Part shown: piece after piece, positions 1-7,729 of the stretch
Layout of the letters: each line of letters opens with the position of its first letter
Position numbering within the stretch: position 1 is the first letter of the stretch
NCBI GenBank assembly: GCA_964487395.1
Contig: CAZAQH010000042.1
Span: 1-19,107 of the forward strand
Reading direction: 5' to 3'
From: RGIG8767 sp964487395
GTDB lineage: Bacteria; Bacillota; Clostridia; Lachnospirales; Lachnospiraceae
Length of the DNA stretch: 19,107 bases
Translations under genes and position numbers: made by a program
Notes under the pieces: generated by a model
Databases searched by the model: none
Told to the model about the DNA's origin: nothing
Seen by the model: the letters and a program-made list of their open reading frames with translations, nothing else

Positions 1-773
1 GTTCCATGCATTCCAATCATTCCGGTATATCGTTCACTATATCCGTCAAAAGCACCTTTGCCCATAAGGGTGTCACATACAGGTGCATCAATTAAACTGG
101 CAAATTTACTAACTTCTTCGGTAGCGCCTGAAATGATAGCTCCACCACCCAAATATATATATGGTTTCTTAGCTTCATTTATCAAAGATAAGGCTTTGTT
201 GATATCTGCTTCTGTATAATCAGAAAAAACTTCTATCTTCTTTGGCTCTTCCTTAGTATATTCACACAATGCTGCTGTAACATCTTTTGTAATATCGACA
301 ATAACCGGTCCCGGTCTTCCACTTTTTGCAATTTCAAATGCTTTACGGATGGTTTTCGCAAGTATTTTAACATCTTTTACAATATAACCATGTTTGGTAA
401 TTGGCATCGTCACACCTGCAATATCTACCTCCTGAAATGTATCTTTACCAAGTAATGGTAAATTAACATTGGCAGTAATTGCAACCATAGGAACAGAATC
501 CATGTATGCTGTTGCAATTCCGGTAACCAGATTGGTTGCTCCCGGTCCACTCGTTGCAAGACACACTCCGACCTTTCCTGTTGCTCTGGCATAACCATCT
601 GCTGCATGAGATGCACCCTGTTCATGAGAAGTCAGAACATGAAAAATCTCATCCTGATGTTTATATAATGCATCATAAATATTAAGGATAGTTCCTCCCG
701 GATAACCAAATACGGTGTCTACGCCTTGTTCTTTTAAACATTCTACTACAATTTCAGCACCTGTCAGTTTCAT
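1..773 (-). CDS. ilvB: Acetolactate synthase large subunit, N-terminal part (cut by window edge)
   Basis: The ThDP-dependent enzyme condenses two pyruvates to 2-acetolactate (or pyruvate plus 2-oxobutyrate), the first common step of valine, leucine and isoleucine synthesis, in the cytoplasm. The reading frame is open from an ATG at 773 to the left edge and gives about 257 residues, under half of a normal large subunit. Visible motifs are YPGGTIL near residue 27, SHEQGAAHAADGYAR near residue 47 with the catalytic Glu, TSGPGATNLVTGIATAY, and at the edge LMGKGAFDG then TGMIGMHG, which begin the central domain. The start is supported by GGAGG at 784-788. It lies 24 bases after ilvD and is surely co-transcribed with it. 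A regulatory subunit (ilvN) is not seen and would have to lie beyond the edge or elsewhere. Related ThDP enzymes are possible, but the ilvD/leuB context settles the biosynthetic role. Confidence 0.95.
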   Translation of the reverse strand, partial: MKLTGAEIVVECLKEQGVDTVFGYPGGTILNIYDALYKHQDEIFHVLTSHEQGASHAADGYARATGKVGVCLATSGPGATNLVTGIATAYMDSVPMVAITANVNLPLLGKDTFQEVDIAGVTMPITKHGYIVKDVKILAKTIRKAFEIAKSGRPGPVIVDITKDVTAALCEYTKEEPKKIEVFSDYTEADINKALSLINEAKKPYIYLGGGAIISGATEEVSKFASLIDAPVCDTLMGKGAFDGYSERYTGMIGMHG

Positions 774-797
774 TCCCTTTATTCCTCCACGGTAATA

Positions 798-2471
798 TTA
801 GTTACTTTTTGGCATTTCTAAAACGGCGCCCCTGTTGGCTCCCGTAACCTGTTCACGGTATCTTGCAAGATATCCGGTTGTTACCTTAGGTTCTCTTGGT
901 TTCCAGTTTTTCTTTCTTTCTGCTAAGACTTCATCACTTACATCTACATTAATTGTATTCTTTGGAATATCAATTTTAATAATATCGCCTTCTTCTACTA
1001 AAGCGATTGGTCCACCAACAGCAGCTTCCGGACACACATGTCCGATAGATGCTCCACGGGATGCTCCTGAAAAACGACCATCTGTAATTAACGCAACACT
1101 GGAACCAAGTCCCATTCCTGCAATTGCAGATGTTGGATTTAACATTTCACGCATACCCGGACCACCCTTTGGTCCTTCGTAACGAATCACAACAACATCT
1201 CCTGCTACAATCTTACCACCTTTAATAGCGGCAATCGCATCCTCTTCACAGTCAAATACACGTGCAGGTCCTTCATGTACAAGCATCTCCGGCACAACTG
1301 CAGAACGTTTTACTACGCATGTATCCGGTGCAATATTACCTTTTAATACGGCAATACCGCCAACCTCGCTGTATGGATTGTCAATTGGACGAATTACATC
1401 CGTATTTTTGTTGACACAACCATCAATATTTTCTTTTACAGTCTTACCGGTTGATGTAATTAAATCTGTATAGAGAAGATTCTTTTTATTTAATTCATTC
1501 ATAACAGCATATACGCCACCAGCCTCATTTAATTCTTCAATATAGGTATGACCTGCCGGTGCTAAATGACAAAGATTTGGTGTCTTGGCACTTAATTCAT
1601 TGGCTATTGTTAAATTAAGATCTACGCCTGCTTCATGTGCAATAGCTGGAAGGTGAAGCATTGAATTCGTGGAACAGCCAAGTGCCATATCAACAGTAAG
1701 TGCATTATAAAATGCTTCTTTTGTCATAATATCTCTTGGTTTAATATCTTTTTCTAAAAGTTCCATAATCTTCATACCCGCATGCTTTGCAAGACGAAGA
1801 CGTTCTGAATAAACAGCTGGAATCGTACCATTTCCTGGAAGTGCCATACCAATTGCTTCTGTTAAACAGTTCATGGAATTAGCAGTATACATACCAGAGC
1901 AGGAACCACATGTAGGACATGCTTTTTCTTCAAACTCTGTTAATTCATCCATTGTAATTTTACCGGCAGCCTGAGCTCCTACTGCTTCAAAGAGACTTGA
2001 TAAAGATGTCTTACAGCCCTGTACTTTTCCTGCAAGCATAGGTCCACCAGAAACAAAAATAGTAGGGATATTTAATCTGGCAGCAGCCATCAATAAGCCC
2101 GGTACATTTTTATCACAATTAGGAATACAAACAAGTGCATCAAACTGATGAGCCATTGCCATACATTCCGTACTATCTGCAATTAAGTCTCTTGTAACAA
2201 GAGAATATTTCATTCCGACATGTCCCATTGCAATTCCGTCACAAACAGCAATCGCCGGAAACATAACCGGTGTTCCGCCTGCCATGGCAACACCCATTTT
2301 AACGGCATTTGTAATTTTATCCAGATTCATGTGACCTGGTACAATTTCATTATATGAACTGACAATTCCAATTAAGGGACGGTCCATTTCTTCCTGTGTA
2401 TATCCAAGTGCATTAAATAAAGATCTGTGCGGTGCCTGACTTGCACCTTTTTTTGCAGCATCACTTCTCAT
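798..2471 (-). CDS. ilvD: Dihydroxy-acid dehydratase
   Basis: Dehydrates 2,3-dihydroxy-isovalerate and 2,3-dihydroxy-3-methylvalerate to the 2-oxo acids, the third common step of valine/isoleucine synthesis. The 557-aa length is normal for the IlvD/Edd family. Visible motifs are CDGIAMGH (about 77-84), PNCDKNVPG (about 117-125, Cys119), CPTCGSCSGMYTANSMNC (about 185-202) and RYEGPKGGPGMREM in the C-terminal half. The N-terminal block reads VPGHMNL, as in the E. coli enzyme, without the extra Cys of plant-type [2Fe-2S] enzymes, so an oxygen-sensitive [4Fe-4S] cluster is my inference. The ATG at 2471 follows TAGGAGG at a good distance. It sits between leuB (73 bases upstream) and ilvB (24 bases downstream) in one operon. 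Confidence 0.97.
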   Translation of the reverse strand: MRSDAAKKGASQAPHRSLFNALGYTQEEMDRPLIGIVSSYNEIVPGHMNLDKITNAVKMGVAMAGGTPVMFPAIAVCDGIAMGHVGMKYSLVTRDLIADSTECMAMAHQFDALVCIPNCDKNVPGLLMAAARLNIPTIFVSGGPMLAGKVQGCKTSLSSLFEAVGAQAAGKITMDELTEFEEKACPTCGSCSGMYTANSMNCLTEAIGMALPGNGTIPAVYSERLRLAKHAGMKIMELLEKDIKPRDIMTKEAFYNALTVDMALGCSTNSMLHLPAIAHEAGVDLNLTIANELSAKTPNLCHLAPAGHTYIEELNEAGGVYAVMNELNKKNLLYTDLITSTGKTVKENIDGCVNKNTDVIRPIDNPYSEVGGIAVLKGNIAPDTCVVKRSAVVPEMLVHEGPARVFDCEEDAIAAIKGGKIVAGDVVVIRYEGPKGGPGMREMLNPTSAIAGMGLGSSVALITDGRFSGASRGASIGHVCPEAAVGGPIALVEEGDIIKIDIPKNTINVDVSDEVLAERKKNWKPREPKVTTGYLARYREQVTGANRGAVLEMPKSN

Positions 2472-2544
2472 TTTTAAGCCTCCTAATTATCATCAAACCT
2501 ATTGTACATTTTCTTATCAATAATAGCAGTTAATGGGGATAAAA

Positions 2545-3627
2545 TCAAATTCTTTCCGCTACCAGGCTGCCCATTGCACTACATGATACTTTGACATTAC
2601 CTTCTGACATAATATCACCAGTACGATACCCTTCTGTCAATACAGAAGAAATGGCGTCCTCGATAGTTTTTGCTTCATCTAATAAACCAAATGAAAATTT
2701 AAGCATCATAGCTGCTGATAAAATAGTAGCCAGAGGATTAGCAATATTTTTTCCTGCAATATCCGGTGCTGAACCATGACTTGGCTCATATAAGCCAAAT
2801 TTCGTGTCATTCATACTGGCTGATGCAAGCATTCCTATAGACCCTGTTACCATACTTGCTTCATCTGATAAAATATCGCCAAACATATTTTCCGTTAAAA
2901 TCACATCAAACTGTGCCGGATTCTTAACAAGCTGCATTGCACAGTTATCAACAAGCATATGTTCAACCGTTATGTCCGGATAATCCTTTGCCACTTCGTT
3001 TACTACATTTCTCCACAATCTGGAAGAATCCAATACATTTGCCTTATCAACACTTGTTACTTTTTTATTTCTTACCTTTGCAATTTCAAATGCTTTAATA
3101 GCAATTCGTCTGATTTCCGTTTCGGTATAGGTTAATGTATCAACTGCTTTGCGAACTCCGTTTTCTTCTGTCGTACTTCTGTCTCCAAAATATAATCCAC
3201 CGGTAAGTTCTCTCATAATCAACATATCAAAACCCTTTTGACTGATTTCCTCTTTCAGTGGACAAGCACCGGATAACTGTGGATACAAAACAGCCGGTCG
3301 TAAATTTGCAAATAAGTTTAATTCTTTTCTGATTTTAAGAAGTCCCGCTTCCGGTCTTTTTGATGGCTCTAATTTATACCATGGAGAGGTATTGGTATCG
3401 CCTCCGATAGAACCCATTAATACAGCATCCGAACTTTTAGCAATTGCAATTGTCTCATCTGTAAGTGGAATTCCGTAAGCATCAATAGATGCTCCACCCA
3501 TTAATATCTCCTTGTATTCTATTTTATGATTGTATTTTTCAGCAACCTTATCTAATACTTTCTGTGCTTCCGTAACGATTTCCGGTCCAATACCGTCGCC
3601 TTTAATGACTGCAATATGTAAATTCAT
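2545..3627 (-). CDS. leuB: 3-isopropylmalate dehydrogenase
   Basis: NAD-dependent oxidative decarboxylation of 3-isopropylmalate in leucine synthesis. The 360-aa length is normal. Seen are GDGIGPEI at 10-17, the substrate arginines around R100, R110 and R139, K195 in DKANVLD, D227, the family signature NMFGDILSDEAS (247-258, with metal-binding Asp residues) and the NAD-binding loop EPSHGSAPDIAGKNIANP (281-298). LRPAVLYPQL (109-118) points to leuB rather than isocitrate or tartrate dehydrogenase. The ATG at 3627 is preceded by AAGGAG. A two-codon ORF (ATG AGA TGA, 3632-3624) in another frame overlaps this start. It is the first gene of the leuB-ilvD-ilvB operon; leuA, leuC, leuD and ilvC are not in the window. 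Confidence 0.97.
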   Translation of the reverse strand: MNLHIAVIKGDGIGPEIVTEAQKVLDKVAEKYNHKIEYKEILMGGASIDAYGIPLTDETIAIAKSSDAVLMGSIGGDTNTSPWYKLEPSKRPEAGLLKIRKELNLFANLRPAVLYPQLSGACPLKEEISQKGFDMLIMRELTGGLYFGDRSTTEENGVRKAVDTLTYTETEIRRIAIKAFEIAKVRNKKVTSVDKANVLDSSRLWRNVVNEVAKDYPDITVEHMLVDNCAMQLVKNPAQFDVILTENMFGDILSDEASMVTGSIGMLASASMNDTKFGLYEPSHGSAPDIAGKNIANPLATILSAAMMLKFSFGLLDEAKTIEDAISSVLTEGYRTGDIMSEGNVKVSCSAMGSLVAERI

Positions 3628-3711
3628 CTCATCTACTCCTTATTAAACTTTATTCTTTTTTAAACTGCATATATTGTATCATATTTTCTATTATCCATAA
3701 TATATATATCT

Positions 3712-3740
3712 ATTATAGAATTCATAACTTGAAGTTATGA
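3712..3740 (-). promoter_or_regulatory. leuB promoter region with 19-bp palindrome
   Basis: A perfect inverted repeat, tcataacttgaagttatga (3722-3740, 9-bp arms around one base), lies about 95 bases upstream of leuB. On the minus strand it is followed by TATAAT (3712-3717), whose -35 position (TCATAA) is poor and falls at the edge of the palindrome. A weak -35 beside a dyad is the usual layout of an activator-dependent or repressible promoter. A second possible -10, TACAAT, lies nearer the gene with a weak -35. The repeat is AT-rich with a T-N11-A shape as in LysR-type sites. Which protein binds is unknown, and CodY-like control is not indicated by the sequence. Confidence 0.45.
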
Positions 3741-3757
3741 CGATAAATTTATGAACG

Positions 3758-3788
3758 AAAAAAATACAGACCAAAAGGTCTGCATTTT
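3758..3788 (-). terminator. Intrinsic terminator after yajC
   Basis: A six-base stem, cagacc (3767-3772) with ggtctg (3777-3782), closes an AAAA loop and is extended by A/T pairs after one mismatch. On the minus strand it is followed by seven T residues (3758-3764). It ends the carboxypeptidase-tgt-yajC unit and separates it from leuB. The A/T flanks make it look usable in both directions. Confidence 0.8.
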
Positions 3789-3802
3789 AATTATTATTGA
3801 AT

Positions 3803-4120
3803 TTATTCTACTGTTGCTTTTTCTACTTGAGAAATTGCAGTTTTCTGCATTGGAATACGGCAGTTTTTGTTGTTACCGAATTCTACGATTACAGTATCAT
3901 CTGTAATATCGATTACAATACCATAAAAACCACTGTTTGTTAAAATGCTGTCACCGATTTCCATACTGGCTAACAATGCACTCATTCTCTTTTGTTCTTT
4001 TTTCTGTGGACGAATCATTAAAAAATAAACAAACGCAACAATCAGTACAAGATAAAGAACTAATACTATTCCTCCACCTGTCTGAGTACCTGCTGTAGCT
4101 GCTGTTAAAATTACACCCAT
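3803..4120 (-). CDS. yajC: Preprotein translocase accessory subunit YajC
   Basis: Small single-span membrane protein that associates with SecDF and the SecYEG translocon. This start gives 105 aa, the usual size. A short N-terminus (MGVILTAATAGTQTGGG) leads into one transmembrane segment (about 18-37, IVLVLYLVLIVAFVYFLMIR), then the diagnostic RPQKKEQKR, and a soluble domain with MEIGDSILTNSGFYG and VIVEFG. A longer frame begins at 4186, but the strong AGGAGG at 4128-4133 sits seven bases before the ATG at 4120, and the extra 22 residues do not resemble YajC. It lies 103 bases after tgt, the classic tgt-yajC neighbourhood; secD/secF are not adjacent here, since leuB follows. Confidence 0.93.
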   Translation of the reverse strand: MGVILTAATAGTQTGGGIVLVLYLVLIVAFVYFLMIRPQKKEQKRMSALLASMEIGDSILTNSGFYGIVIDITDDTVIVEFGNNKNCRIPMQKTAISQVEKATVE

Positions 4121-4157
4121 TTTATTTCCTCCTCGATATTTGGTTGATATACAAGCA

Positions 4158-4186
4158 ATCATACACAACTTTTTCACATTCATCAA
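4158..4186 (-). promoter_or_regulatory. Possible internal promoter for yajC
   Basis: On the minus strand TTGATG (4181-4186) and TATGAT (4158-4163) are spaced by exactly 17 bases within the 103-base gap between tgt and yajC. This could give yajC transcription independent of tgt. It is a consensus match by eye only. Confidence 0.4.
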
Positions 4187-4223
4187 GTGATTTAAACCTG
4201 TTTTCTAAAATTTAATAATTAAC

Positions 4224-5363
4224 TTACATATCCTCTTCCGGTGTATTCATACTTTCCAACTTCCATTTTTTGTATTGTGTAAAGCTTCCATTATCAAGTG
4301 CATCTCTTATTTCTTCCATCATTGTATTATAAAAATAGAGATTATGAAGTACACACATACGCATACCAAGCATTTCTTTTGCTTTAAGCAGATGTCTGAT
4401 ATAGGCTCTTGAATAACGTCTGCAGGTAGGACACTCACATCCCGGTTCAATTGGACGCATATCCTTTTCATATTTTTGATTAAATAAGTTGATTTTGCCA
4501 TGATTCGTATATAAATGTCCATGTCGTCCATTACGACTTGGATATACGCAGTCAAAGAAATCAACACCTCGTTCAACTGCTTCTAAAATATTGGCAGGTG
4601 TTCCAACACCCATCAGATAAGTAGGCTTATCCTTGGGAAGATATGGAACTGTCTCCTCTAATATCCGATACATGTCCTCATGGCTTTCTCCAACTGCAAG
4701 ACCACCAACTGCATAACCATCCAAATCCATCTCGGAAATGATTTTTGCATGTTCTACACGGATATCCTCATATATTGCTCCCTGATTAATACCAAATAAC
4801 AATTGATTATGATTAATAGTGTCTTCCAATTCATTAAGACGTTTCATTTCTTTTTTACATCTCTCAAGCCATCTGGTTGTTCGCTCTACAGACGGAAACA
4901 CATATTCTCTAGATGCCAGTGCCGGTGCACACTCATCAAACGCCATCGCAATAGTTGATGCAAGATTAGATTGAATCTGCATACTTTCTTCCGGACCCAT
5001 AAATATAATTCTGCCATCAACATGCGAATGAAAGGTTACACCCTCTTCTTTTATTTTTCTAAGTCCAGAGAGGGAAAAAACCTGAAAACCACCGGAATCT
5101 GTAAGAATAGGTTTATTCCATGACATAAATTTATGCAGACCGCCAAGCTCTTTTATTAACGCATCGCCCGGTCTAACATGTAAGTGATATGTATTGGACA
5201 ATTGCACCTGTGTCTTTATCTGTTCTAAATCTTCAGTAGAAACGGCGCCTTTAATCGCTGCCACCGTACCAACATTCATAAATACAGGCGTCTGTATTGT
5301 TCCATGAACGGTTGTAAGCTCTGCTCTCTTTGCGCGTCCTTCTGTTTTAATTATTTTATACAT
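4224..5363 (-). CDS. tgt: tRNA-guanine transglycosylase (queuine tRNA-ribosyltransferase)
   Basis: Exchanges guanine-34 of GUN-anticodon tRNAs for the queuosine precursor preQ1 in the cytoplasm. The 379-aa length is normal for the bacterial enzyme. Seen are LSNTYHLHVRPG (55-66), DSGGFQVFS with the active-site Asp89, GINQGA (191-196) and GYAVGGLAVGE (216-226) of the substrate pocket, and the nucleophile Asp271 in DFFDCVYPSRNGRHG. A zinc site is formed by C309, C311, C314 and H340 (CxCxxC then H). All key residues are present. The start lies 18 bases after the carboxypeptidase stop with only a weak ribosome site (AAGAAAG), so it may be translationally coupled. No other queuosine gene (queA, queF, transporter) is in the window. 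Confidence 0.97.
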   Translation of the reverse strand: MYKIIKTEGRAKRAELTTVHGTIQTPVFMNVGTVAAIKGAVSTEDLEQIKTQVQLSNTYHLHVRPGDALIKELGGLHKFMSWNKPILTDSGGFQVFSLSGLRKIKEEGVTFHSHVDGRIIFMGPEESMQIQSNLASTIAMAFDECAPALASREYVFPSVERTTRWLERCKKEMKRLNELEDTINHNQLLFGINQGAIYEDIRVEHAKIISEMDLDGYAVGGLAVGESHEDMYRILEETVPYLPKDKPTYLMGVGTPANILEAVERGVDFFDCVYPSRNGRHGHLYTNHGKINLFNQKYEKDMRPIEPGCECPTCRRYSRAYIRHLLKAKEMLGMRMCVLHNLYFYNTMMEEIRDALDNGSFTQYKKWKLESMNTPEEDM

Positions 5364-5381
5364 TATTAATCTACTTTCTTT

Positions 5382-6347
5382 TTATAAGGAATCAATAAAT
5401 TCTTCTAACGTAATATCATTGTCCATAATAACACCTGCCGCACTTTTGCCAACATAGCGGAAATGCCACGGTTCATATTGAATTCCTGTTATATTTTCTT
5501 TTCCTTTTGGATATCGCAGTATAAAGCCATAATCCTTGCTGTTCTCTCTTAACCATAGCCCTGCTTGTGTCTCCCCAAAGTCTTCATCAAGAGCACTATA
5601 ATTATCACTTATAATATCAAGTGCTAATCCAATTTCATGTTCACTTGCACCCGGAACCGTTACGGTTATTGATGCATTCTTATATGACTCTAAATAAGAA
5701 TAACCATTATTGAGATATTGATTCATTTTACGGTTAAACAAAAATTCCTGTCTGTTGATATCACGATACGGCGAACAGACAACAAGATTAATACCATCTT
5801 TTTTAGCCGCTTCAAACATCTCTGTAAGTGGCGTTATAATACGTTCATCACATTTCATGGAACCCTTAATCGTTCCAAGTGTAAAACTGTAATCTTCCGG
5901 TATAGGATGTTGTTTGTTTACCAATAAAAGCTTCCAGTCATCTTTTTCAAAAATAAGCTTTTCTTCTTCCTGTGACTCTTCAACAACCGTATTATCTTTA
6001 TTCTCTTTCAAATCATCCAGAGAAACTTTGTCATCTTTTCCAATTTGTTCCAGTTCACTTGATTGCGTCTCTTCCGGAAGTGTTGTATCTTCTACATTGA
6101 TTTGTGTATCATGAACTGTCACTTCTTTAGGAAATGCCGGTGGAGCAAAACTTGCATTGAATAAAAAAAGTAATGCAACGGTGGTTACCTGAGCTGTTCT
6201 TATTATTAATTTCTTATTATGTCTTAACAAATCACCCGTAAAAATAGTAACAACAATTAATGCTGTTGCAATATATTTACAGCATTTGTTCTTTTTTGCG
6301 AGTTTTTTATATGTTTTTATTTGTCTGGTTTGGATTTCACTTAACAT
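5382..6347 (-). CDS. D-alanyl-D-alanine carboxypeptidase, VanY/M15B family
   Basis: Predicted zinc carboxypeptidase that removes the terminal D-Ala from peptidoglycan stem peptides outside the membrane. The catalytic domain is in the C-terminal half: SPYRDINRQ near residue 192, SEHEIGLALD near 235-244 (SxHxxGxAxD, zinc His and Asp) and EPWHFRYVG near 282-290 (general base Glu and zinc His). The N-terminus has two hydrophobic stretches, about 27-39 and 49-69, instead of one signal anchor, followed by a Glu/Asp/Ser-rich linker of roughly 60 residues. A longer frame begins at 6374, but GGGAG just before the ATG at 6347 favours this 321-aa form. It is first in a unit with tgt. DacA-type serine enzymes are excluded by the motifs. 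It need not imply vancomycin resistance, as no vanHAX genes are here. Confidence 0.88.
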   Translation of the reverse strand: MLSEIQTRQIKTYKKLAKKNKCCKYIATALIVVTIFTGDLLRHNKKLIIRTAQVTTVALLFLFNASFAPPAFPKEVTVHDTQINVEDTTLPEETQSSELEQIGKDDKVSLDDLKENKDNTVVEESQEEEKLIFEKDDWKLLLVNKQHPIPEDYSFTLGTIKGSMKCDERIITPLTEMFEAAKKDGINLVVCSPYRDINRQEFLFNRKMNQYLNNGYSYLESYKNASITVTVPGASEHEIGLALDIISDNYSALDEDFGETQAGLWLRENSKDYGFILRYPKGKENITGIQYEPWHFRYVGKSAAGVIMDNDITLEEFIDSL

Positions 6348-6394
6348 GTATTCTCCCGTTAATCGTATTAACATACTATTTACAAGAAAAAAGT

Positions 6395-6424
6395 ATCTTA
6401 TATATTAATTACATTTATTGTCAA
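6395..6424 (-). promoter_or_regulatory. Promoter of the carboxypeptidase-tgt unit
   Basis: On the minus strand a perfect TTGACA (6419-6424) precedes TAAGAT (6395-6400) with an 18-base spacer. It would place the transcript start about 40 bases before the ATG at 6347. It is divergent from the aroC promoter, about 80 bases away; nothing else is recognisable in the intergenic stretch. Confidence 0.65.
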
Positions 6425-6502
6425 TTTACGATATTTCTCACTCTTTTATGATATCATAATCGCCAAATTTGTACAGCAAAAAAATGAATTCCATTATTTG
6501 AC

Positions 6503-6531
6503 TTGAGACATGTGCCACTTTTCGCTATAAT
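6503..6531 (+). promoter_or_regulatory. aroC promoter
   Basis: TTGAGA (6503-6508) and a perfect TATAAT (6526-6531) are 17 bases apart. The predicted transcript start is about 30 bases before the aroC ATG, leaving a short leader with no visible riboswitch or attenuator. Confidence 0.75.
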
Positions 6532-6569
6532 GCTAATCAGTAAATAAAATATATGCGAGGATGTTAATT

Positions 6570-7670
6570 ATGGGTGGATCATCATTTGGAAAACAATTTA
6601 AAATAACTACCTGGGGAGAATCACACGGAAAAGCAATTGGTGTTGTGATTGATGGAATTCCTGCCGGTTTACCTCTTGTGGAAGAAGATTTGATTCCTTT
6701 TCTTGCAAGAAGACGTCCCGGTGCTAACCCATATGGCACAAAACGCATGGAAAGTGATCTTCCCGAGATTCTTTCCGGTACATTTGAAGGTATCACATGC
6801 GGAACTCCTCTTTCTATTATTATTAAAAATGAATCTCAGATTAGTAAAGACTACAGCAATATCGCAGACATATACCGCCCCGGTCATGCAGATTATACCT
6901 TTGATCAAAAATATGGTATTCGCGATTATCGTGGCGGTGGACGTTCCTCCGGACGTGAAACTGCAGCCAGAGTTGCTGCCGGTGCTATTGCTTCTAAGAT
7001 TTTATCCACACTTGGCATTGAGGTTATGGCATATACGCATTCCATCGGTTCTATCACAATAAACGAAGACTCTGTTACACGTGAAAAAATATTTGCTTCT
7101 CCTATTTATATGCCCGATGAAACATCATCTGTTGCTGCTATGAACCATTTAGATGAATGTATCAAAAAACAGGATTCCTGTGGCGGTATTGTGGGATGCA
7201 TCGTTAAAAATATGCCTGTTGGAATCGGTGAAACTGTATTTGATAAATTAGATGCCCAGCTTGCAAAAGCCATTATGTCAATAGGTGCCGTAAAAGCATT
7301 CGAAATTGGCGATGGTATAAAAGCAAGTAGGAGTTATGGCTCTCAGAATAATGATGCTTTTTATATGGATGGTAATAATATAAAGAAGAAAACTAATCAC
7401 AGTGGCGGTATACTTGGTGGTATGAGTGATGCAAGTGATATTCTTATAAAGGCACACTTTAAACCCACCCCATCTATCTCACTTGCTCAGGAAACCGTTA
7501 CAACTTCAAAAAAAGATACTACTATTAACATTCACGGAAGACATGACCCTGTAATTGTTCCAAGGGGTGTCGTAGTCGTAGAATCTATGGTATGTATCAC
7601 GATACTTGATTTACTGCTTGAAAATATGAGTGCAAAATTATCATCCATTCAGGATTTCTATAACAAATAA
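6570..7670 (+). CDS. aroC: Chorismate synthase
   Basis: Converts 5-enolpyruvylshikimate-3-phosphate to chorismate, the last shikimate-pathway step, using reduced FMN. The protein is 366 aa, normal for the family. It opens with MGGSSFGKQFKITTWGESHG (family signature, residues 1-20). It contains RRRPGANPYGTKRMESD, the second signature YRGGGRSSGRETAARVAAGA and the third RHDPVIVPRG near the C-terminus. An ATG nine bases upstream (6561) is also in frame, but GCGAGG abuts it directly, whereas the same site is well placed for 6570, where the family start falls. It stands as a single-gene unit between its own promoter and a terminator. Confidence 0.97.
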   Translation: MGGSSFGKQFKITTWGESHGKAIGVVIDGIPAGLPLVEEDLIPFLARRRPGANPYGTKRMESDLPEILSGTFEGITCGTPLSIIIKNESQISKDYSNIADIYRPGHADYTFDQKYGIRDYRGGGRSSGRETAARVAAGAIASKILSTLGIEVMAYTHSIGSITINEDSVTREKIFASPIYMPDETSSVAAMNHLDECIKKQDSCGGIVGCIVKNMPVGIGETVFDKLDAQLAKAIMSIGAVKAFEIGDGIKASRSYGSQNNDAFYMDGNNIKKKTNHSGGILGGMSDASDILIKAHFKPTPSISLAQETVTTSKKDTTINIHGRHDPVIVPRGVVVVESMVCITILDLLLENMSAKLSSIQDFYNK

Positions 7671-7689
7671 CATTATTGATTAAATTATT

Positions 7690-7724
7690 AAAGCCTGTAT
7701 CTTTTACTGATACAGGCTTTTGTA
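7690..7724. terminator. Bidirectional terminator between aroC and the lactonase gene
   Basis: A perfect 12-bp stem, aaagcctgtatc (7690-7701) with gatacaggcttt (7709-7720), encloses a seven-base loop. On the plus strand the stem ends in TTTT and a T-rich tail; on the minus strand it ends in an A/T-rich tail. It lies between two convergent genes and likely serves both. Confidence 0.88.
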
Positions 7725-7729
7725 CTTCT

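Noticed and set aside
425..625. 66-aa minus-strand ORF inside ilvB
   Set aside because: It is out of frame with the clear acetolactate synthase reading, which is open to the window edge.
835..1182. 115-aa plus-strand ORF within ilvD
   Set aside because: It lies wholly antisense to a clear, full-length ilvD and has no ribosome site or recognisable motif.
4121..4186. N-terminal extension of YajC by 22 residues
   Set aside because: A strong AGGAGG directly serves the internal ATG at 4120, the extension does not look like YajC, and a possible promoter overlaps it.
5382..6347. Vancomycin resistance gene vanY
   Set aside because: The enzyme family fits, but no vanR/S, vanH, vanA/B or vanX genes are present; this is most likely an ordinary wall-maturation enzyme.
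6260..6451. 63-aa plus-strand ORF in and before the carboxypeptidase start
   Set aside because: It overlaps the carboxypeptidase N-terminus and its promoter, is A/T-driven, and has no ribosome site.
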